Shown one piece after another: positions 51,701-60,700 of a DNA stretch of 64,000 bases (its first letter is position 1; each line of letters starts with the position of its first letter). Origin of the DNA: Antedon mediterranea (lineage: Eukaryota; Echinodermata; Crinoidea; Comatulida; Antedonidae); contig NC_092674.1 of the NCBI RefSeq assembly GCF_964355755.1, positions 13,895,001-13,959,000 on the forward strand, in the 5' to 3' direction. Below the pieces are notes generated by a model. The model did not search any database, had not been told where the DNA came from, and was given only the letters and a program-made list of their open reading frames with translations. Made by a program: the position numbers and the translations under genes.

Positions 51701-54700
51701 GACATACACCTCTCTAATGATGAACCATTTTTTATTCGACCATACTTCGCGACAGACAAAGACAAACATGTTATTGAGGCCGAATTGAACAAATTAGTCA
51801 AACTAGGAATCTTAGCAGTAGGACACCAATCGTATACTTCACCCGTCCTTCTTGTTTCAAAGAAAACCAATTCCCCTTGTTAGCCGAAACTTTGAAAACA
51901 ATATGTAACGCTAATGCACAGATTCTTAGCGTAATTGATTTGAAATCAGCGTTTCACTGTGTACCATTAGCCGAACATGCCCAACAATATACAGGTATAG
52001 CTTCATATCACGGTGGAAAACATTATTATTATAAGAGATTAGCACAAGGATTAAACGTTTCACCAGGTATATTTCAAGCAAAAATTGACGACATTTTAAA
52101 TGAAATTCCAAATTCTAGAGAATTCTGTATCGCCCATCTTGATGATATTATTTTATTTAGCCAAGACAAATTTGCTCATAATCAGCACCTTGTTTCCGTT
52201 TTACAAGCCCTACATTCAAATGGTTTTAGAATTTGTCCAAAGAAATGTAAGTTATTTAAGAATAAAGTACAATATGGGACACACCATCCTGATTAATTCT
52301 TCAGGCCACGCATGTATCACACCATTAGGCGACAGGTGTGCAGCCATCCGAAATTTGCCAGTCCCACGAACCCATAAAGAAACTAAACGATTTATTGGTG
52401 CAGTAAATTATGTATCCCATTTTTTCCCTCAAATACAATCAATTTTACGCCCGTTACATACACTCGCAAGTAAACGCCGAAAATGTGTTTGGTCTACTGA
52501 ACACCAGAAAGCATTTGACGAAATTAAACAATTAATGGTTAAACAACCTACTCTTCAAATGCCTAGAAAAGAAGGTAGATTTACGCTATATAGCGACACT
52601 TCAAGAACCGCAACAGGTTCATATTTAACACAAACAGTAAACGGCAAAGAACACATAATAGGTTATTATTCCAAAATCCTACCACAAGCCTGCCAACGAT
52701 ATAGCGTCACAGAATTAGAGTTATTCGGACTTTAAATTAATGTCTCAGCATTTCGACACTTACTAAAGGGTTGCGAATTTGATGCATTCGTAGACCACTC
52801 AGCAATTGTACAAATTTGGAATTCAAAAGATCAGCCATGTTTACAGAAACTAATATTACGATTGTCCGGATACATTTTCCAAATTGGTTATAAGAAAGGA
52901 ACTGAATTAGTCTTAGCAGATTTTCTCTCCCGAGCCCCTCTTGATGACGATTCCGAAATTGATCAAGTTGTACCCATTGCATTCAATATAACAGAGACTG
53001 AATCTCTTAACCCGATTACAAACACATCTACTAGCAGACCAGTAACGAGGTGGAGAATTTGTATTGCAATTCGCTGTTCCTGAAAACTTAGCAGAGACTA
53101 TTATTTCTCAGTATCACGACAATTTGTTAAGTAGCTACCAAGGTACGATGCGTACTTACCTCACTATTAGGAAATTATTTTACATGCCCCTTATGTTCGA
53201 GAAAGTCAACAATTATACTCAAGCGTGTCTTAGATGTCAACAATTTCGTTCCAAAACCGATAAATTACGTACTTTACACGATCGAGTACCAGCAACTTAC
53301 AGTCCCTTTCATACACTTAGTCTAGATTTCAAGAGTATGCCAACATCACCTTCAGATTTTAAACATATTATGGTAGTATGTGATGAAATTACTAGATTTT
53401 TGATTTGTGTACCTTTGAAATCCATTGATGCCGAAACAATTTGCGAAGCACTAATTCAAAAGGTAATCAGTATTTTTGGACACCCATCTCGTCTTATTTC
53501 AGATGCAGCCACCTCCCTTACAGGAAAATTATTAACACTCTTATGTAACACCCTTAACATTGATAGGAAAATCATCAGCTTCCATAATCAAGGTAGTTTA
53601 CAAGTTGAACGTCATATTCGCACCGTATCGGACCTGTTAAAGGGCAACCTTAACCAATTCGGAACAGATTGGGTTAGATTTGTATCAACAACATGTTATG
53701 CTTATAATTCTTTCTCATCCCCACATATAGGAAACCACTCCCCTTACGAATTAGTTTTTGGCCACCAACCTCCAAGTTTGACCTCATTAGCATTTAACCC
53801 TATTTCAGGATTGTCTCATTCCTATGAAGAATACTTTGAACACCTCAAGAAGAAATTTCAAAACATTTCACAGACAATGCTACAATTACAGCGAACACAA
53901 CAAAACGTGCAAAACTCGAAAAATTCCCAACGCTTAGAAAAAAGTCCAATTTACTCAGTAGGACAACTCGTATATCTATATACAAGCCAACATCATCCTC
54001 ACTAACGGCAAATTAAAAGATAAAAGCCACAGAATGGGTAATTAGTAATTCATGAAGTACTAGACAGAACACACTACATCCTAGCAACGATTAAAGGAGA
54101 AATGCTTCGCGACGTATTCAATTATAACAGACTAAAACCATGTTTTATGAGAACACCTAAAGAACTAAAAAATTTTACACATTTCCAAAAACTTAAACAA
54201 TTGTTGAATGAACCCACTGATGATAATAATGAGAAAATTCAGAATACCATTAAATGTAGTAAATGACGAAACCAATGTTGAATTTGTCGACGAACATGAT
54301 AGGACACCCACCATATTGCAATCAGATACCATTCACATCCAACTAAAGCAGATTGCCTTAACTTGCAACCTTACATTGACTGTGTAGAGAATAACATGGG
54401 ATTAGCAGCCCCATTCCAAATGAAAGAAGAACAAATTAAGGAACAAACTAATTTAATTATGACAGCACCTAATGATTCAAATATGAATGAATAAATGAAT
54501 GAATGAATATTAAACCGCCGAGGTAGATTTAAGATTTAAAGCAGGACATTTCCAAGTTTTAATTTCATATTCTAAACCGACTTCAGCCAAACGCAACACT
54601 AATAAAACAAAACACGAATCTAATGATCGCAAATTTTGGAATATCGACAGATATAACGATACAGATAAATTGATTAAAGAGATTATTAATGATAAACAGA

Positions 54701-57700
54701 TATGATACCGATAAGTGGATCGCCAAAACGATTCATAAAACGTTTGTATAATGCAACGAGTTACTGATTTAATTTGTTTGCAAGAATTTTTTTTAATTAC
54801 AACATTTACTAAATTAATGATAGCATAGTCTACGTATTTGATTTGATTTGTTTAGTAACGATGTGATTTCAGTTAAAAGAGAATTGAATTTATGATTAAG
54901 TATTGATTTTGTAACGAGATTTAATTTTGAATTTTGATGATCGATATATTGAGATATTGAAAATAACGACAATCATTTTGTAACAAATATTTTGTTTAAC
55001 CTTTGAGTCGTTAATCTCAAACATTAATTAATTTATATACAAAAACAGGAGATTTTATTAGTAGGCCTACTTTTAAGTACAAAAGTCAAATTTGTCGACC
55101 GATTGAAATCGTAATTACCTGTGAATATAAATGCTTAAATCGATAAAGTTGTGATGATAACGATATATTGTGGATAAGTTTGTGTCAATGGGGAACACAC
55201 ATTTGTTTCTTTTAAAGTTTAAAGTGATTAAGTTTGATATTTTGAGTTAATTATTAATTTTAGGCTAATCAGCCACAGTTTCTTGAGTGTTATGTAATAA
55301 TTTGATGATTTATGTTTGAAGGCCATTAGAACGCGATGAGTTGTCGCACGATTTGATGTATGTTCAATGTAACATACTATTTTAAAGTTTTGTATTGTAT
55401 TTGTATTTTTCACCGATTTTTGTTTGATTTACTCGAATTTTATACCAATTTCATTTTAATTTCAATTTTTTTAAGAGAGAAAAGAGATAAGTGATAAGGT
55501 TACACTTCATAGTCAATGGTTTTGGCTAACTCATTTGTTTTGCTTTTTTTTTCCTTTTATATAACTTTAATTTTGCATGCCACTATTATAACCATTTTTA
55601 TATTTTAAATAGATTAGAAAAAAAAGGGAAACAGAGGGATGTAATATAATGATATACTTTTTTAATTGAGAAATCAACCTTTGTATGAGATTTCAAATAA
55701 GTTCACAAACTTCGCCCAGAAAGTCCAGAGGAGAAAATGTCCAGATGTTTAAAAAGTCCATTTAGTTATAATCGAATCTCTAAAGAAAACACTTAGCTTA
55801 ACTTTGTGACCTCACCCATCGTTAAACCAGGAGAGATTGACACTATTTAAGTACAGATTTGACATTGTTATCCATCATTGAAATACCTTATTATACCGTT
55901 AATCACTTCTACTTAAACACCCCTGGATCAACTTAGGACCAATCAGTAACTTCACAGTTGATGTAATGACATATGCAAATGAACTGAGCCAATATACCCC
56001 CAAGTTTCAGAAGAGCCCGGACACACCTTACAGCCACTTCACGGAGCACACACCTCACAGCCACTTCTCCAGAAGAACACCTACACTCACATCTCACCGA
56101 CAGCATCACTGATCCTCTGTTTCTTATTCTTAATTTATAGTTATACTTATACTTATAGTTGTATATTGTACTGATTATACTGAATAAACAGACAGTCAAG
56201 CGAGTAAAGAGTCTTTATTACAAGTCAGAAACCTTACACAACGTTATATTACATTAACGATCATCGGAATGGCTGAATCCAATCCACTGTTGAATTTCCC
56301 GCTACGGGTACGGTTACTAGGCATGCACAGGTGGTTAGGCAAATAGTGATCGAGTTATTTGAGAGTGATACACTAACTAGCATAGTTGAAAACGGCTTCT
56401 CAAAGATGCTTAATTCTACTAAAATACAAGATTCTCTCAATAAATCGATTACGACTATCATAGATGACAAACTTAGTCAGGTTGTTAATCAAACTAATAC
56501 GATAAACATTAAAGTTAACAGCCTTGAAGAAACGGTAAAAGAAATTGATCATAAAGTAAACAAGGACTTTAAATTGGTGTATGCTGATCACCGTGAGCCA
56601 CATTCCATTATGGATGAATTAGACCAGGCAGTAGAGAATTTAAATCAGCAAGCTCACGATCTCGAACAAGAAATTGTCTTCGTGTGTTCGGTGTGAAAGA
56701 GGAGGCTAACGAAAACACGGATAACATCATTATCGGCATAGTTGAAAATAAATTAGGGTTTAAGTTGGTTCCTGATAACATTGATCGTTCACACAGGGTT
56801 GGTAAAAGGAAAGAAAATCAAAACAAGCCTAGGCCGATCATTGTTAAGTTCGTCTCCTATCGATATCGTAGGATGGTGATTACGGCTCGGAGGAAGCTAA
56901 AGTGATCTAGCCTATCCATACAAGACTTAACCCGTAAACGCATCGATCTGTTACGCACAACAAGTTTGTTTGTTTGTTTGTTTGTTTTATCTTTATACTG
57001 GGTGACCTCTTCAGTCAAAGACTGATCTCCCTGAGGGCCCAGTTGGTGATCAGTGGCTGTGATGTACTAATACACCGGGGTAACCCCCTACTCGTCTCGA
57101 AAGATGTACTAGGTTCTTTAAAGTGCACACGAGCACGTTGTGTACACGGGACCTACGGTTTATAGTCTTTATCCGAGAAGACTCGTTCTACCACCAGAAC
57201 CATGGAGTGAGTGAGCCTCGAACCCCTGCCGATGTTATGGCTACGTGATTACGGTTCCACTGTCTTAACCGCTCGGCCACTCTCTAACTCTAAGTGAGCA
57301 TAGTAGGGTATGGTCAGCATGGTCGGTAGATGGAAGAGTGTTTGCATTGATCCAAGTTAAAGGCCGTGATGCTGTGAAGCCAATTCGTTCTTTTGCTGAT
57401 CTTGAAAACATTTAACTCTTATTTTTCACATACATGGAACTGTTTAGATCCATTTGATTTTTTCAAGAAAATATTTTGTTTGGATAAACTTTTAATTTTT
57501 GAAATTATTATTAATTTATTTACCTTACATTTAAAGTGTTTCCTCAACTTGTTTATTCATAATTTCTTTTTCTGAATTTCCTAATTCATTATTGAAATAA
57601 TTGTTCTCTTTTATATTTCTACAACATTAATAAGACATTTTTTTTTTCAAGAAAAAAAAATGTGTAGGCACTTTTATCTCTATGGAGACTTATCTCTGGT

Positions 57701-60700
57701 ATTCCACTTGGTACATTTATTTTTCTTTTTAACCAAAATTGTACATCCAACGCCAGTTTTTTTTTTCAAGTGATACATTTAAAAAGTAGGTATTGTAATA
57801 TAGTGTTGTGTTGTTGTACTGACTTGTAATGAAGACTCTTACTCGCTTAACTGTCGTAACATATATATTGTTTATTCAAAAATAATTGATGCAATAATAC
57901 TTCTGTACAATATACAACTATAACTAAGGATAAGGATAAGGATAAGGAACAGAGGATCAGTGATGCTGTCGGTGAGATGTGAAGTGTGTAGGTCTGCTTC
58001 TGAAGAAGTGGCTGTGAGGTGTGTCTGGGTTCTTCTGAAACTTGGGGGTATATTGGCTTCGGTTCATTTACATATGTCAATACGTAATTTTAGAGGTTAC
58101 TGATTGGTCCTAAGTTGATCCAGGGGTGTTTAAGTGGAAGTGATTAACGGTATAATAAGGTATTTATATGATGGATGACACTGTCAAATCTGTACTTAAA
58201 TAGTGTCAATCTCTCCTGGTTTAACAATGGGAGAGGTCACAAAATTAAGCTAAGTGTTTTCTTTAAGGATTCGATTATAACTAAATGGACTTTTAAAACA
58301 TCTGGACAAACTCTCCTCTGGACTTTCTGGGCCAAGTTCGTGAACTTATTTGAATTTTAATACAAAGGTTGATTTCTGAATTATAAAAGTATATCATTAT
58401 ATTACAGTATAAATGTTGTTTTCCATAACAGTTTAAAAATATTTGTTTCTGTTGAATTCTTTGATTTAGTTGGGATACTTTAGTTACCCTTGAATGTTTT
58501 AACAAGGTTCGTATTCATATAGCCTGGCTGGATTTTTTCCTATGCTAGCTTATAATAGGCTAGGTTCAGGCCCCCTTGCTTGGTTAAAACCAGCTGTGCA
58601 AGACTAATGGCGATTTATTTTTAACACGTAAATATGCCTGTTCGGGGGCCTGAGTGACAGCTGACCTGTTATAAAGCTGATTAATTATTTTTTCCTGTCC
58701 TAATTAAAGATAGGCCTAGCCTGGCCTAATATATTTTAATAATCATTCATTTTGGAAGGGGAAAAACAGAGTAGGCCAGGCTACAGGTCTAGCTAGGCCT
58801 ATATTATTTATAGGCTACATCATCAGCCTAGCAGCCTACCTAGCCTGCCTTATTCAAAGATCTGTAATATACTGTAATAATAGAAAGAAGCTATTATTGT
58901 CTGTGACATTAGATATTTAATTATAACAAATGTATATTTCTTTCATATTTGTATTGTATATTTATTATTATTTTGATATGCAATCCCAATCTGAATCAGC
59001 AAATAACATAAATTTCCGTTATCAATCAATAATTTATAATCCAAATTTAAAAAAATACCTTCCAAAAAAATCAATTCAATTACAATTCATATTCATTGTT
59101 CCTTTCTCACAGAACTGTGTTCTGAAAATGTATGAGGAATATATACTATATTTAGAAAAAGAAATAAATAAATTATTCATATTTTATTGCCTGGGTATAC
59201 CTCGACCCTATTTCACCGAATGATTCCTGGTATTATAGTCCAATGTGAATATTTGTAATATATGTTGGTAATAATTTTGCAAGCACGCCTGTCGGAAATG
59301 GGCTATGTGTCTTACACAGATATCTTGTGCTTACATACTCATAAAGAATGTTTAATTCAGGAATTATGATTTTAATTAAACCATATCTGTGTGATTAGTT
59401 TATAGTAAAAATATACAAACGAAATCAAGTACTAGTAGGAACTGTGTTTGTGAATAATTGAATTTGAATTGAATTATACAACATTTAGACCAACAGGCGT
59501 TGATTCTTGTCCTTCATTCTTGCCAAGAACGTTAATGGGTTGTGGTCAGTTCAAACTACAATTGGAAACGGAGGAGATCCAAGATACACTACAAAGTGCT
59601 TTAACGCTGACATCAAAGCTAATGTCCCCTTCTCAACAGTAGAATAACGCTTCTCGTGCTGGTTGAATTTTCTCGAGTAGAAACACACAGGCTTGTCAAC
59701 ACCCGTGTTGAACCCACAAATGTAAAAACGCCCACAAATGTGAAAACAACCACAAATGTGAAAACGCATCACCCACAAATGTGAAAACAACCACAAATGT
59801 GAAAACGCATCACCCACAAATGTGAAAACAACCACAAATGTGAAAACGCATCAACCACAAATGTAATAAACAGCGCCCACAAATGTGAAAACGATCATCG
59901 CCCACAAATGTGATAACGCCCACAAATGTAAAAAAAAATGAGAATTTTTCGGCCACAAATGTAAAAAAAAATATCAGATCAAATTTAATGCTAGACTCAA
60001 ACAATTTTGATCGAGGTACTAAATTATATCATGATTGTATTGAGTTGTTTCAATAATTGTTTGTTCACGATACGTCTGTTAGGGTCGTGGTTAACGCGTT
60101 GGATTATTATAATTTGCTGCTCATGCGCGCGATATTTGCACGTTAACTCGTTTGTTTAATGAACGTAATAGTTCAAGACAATATTTGTTATTTGCTGCGC
60201 GCGTGCACCATACTTCAAGGTCAAGGCCATGTTATATCATTGTTGCTTCTAGTGTGTGGTTGTTGGCTTACTATTATGTACGTATAGTTATAAGTCGATG
60301 TTCGATGTTTTTTTGCGCGTGTACACGATACTAAAAGGTCAAGGTTAAATTGCTACTTGTATGTAGTGTGTGGTTATTAACTCGTTGGCTTACTGTTATG
60401 TACGTATAGTTCAAGTCGATGCTCGATTCAATGTTTTTATGCGCGTACACGATACCACACGGTCAAGTTCATAATATACTATTGCTACTTGTGGTTGTTA
60501 ATTCGTTGGCTTATTGTTATGTTCGTAGGCTATAGTTCCAAGTCGATATTCGATTCGATGTTGTTTGTGCGCGTGCACGATATTACAACGGTCATGACTT
60601 GTATACCATTGCTACTTGTGGTGTGTGGTTGTTAACTCGTTGGCTTACTGATATGTACGTATAGTTTCAAGTCGAAGTTCGATGTTTTGCGCGCGTGCAC

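Larger units (their letters stand above)
49026..55639 (+). mobile_element. Gypsy-type LTR retrotransposon body, decayed
   Basis: Order gag, protease, reverse transcriptase, RNase H, integrase is the Gypsy/Metaviridae order. A purine-rich tract (AAAAAAGGGAAACAGAGGGA) lies immediately before the LTR at 55640. Stops and frameshifts occur in every region. About 1.3 kb of non-coding sequence lies between the end of pol (about 54265) and the purine tract. No envelope-like ORF was seen. Confidence 0.85.

Noticed and set aside
58930-59223. 97-codon ORF as a gene
   Set aside because: Tyr/Ile/Asn-rich translation expected from AT-rich DNA; no recognisable motif.
59706-59965. CRISPR-like or coding repeat (CCACAAATGTGAAAAC units)
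   Set aside because: The same array occurs inverted at 61580-61835 and both belong to the foldback element; ORFs through it (HLWLFSHLW-type) are repeat artefacts.
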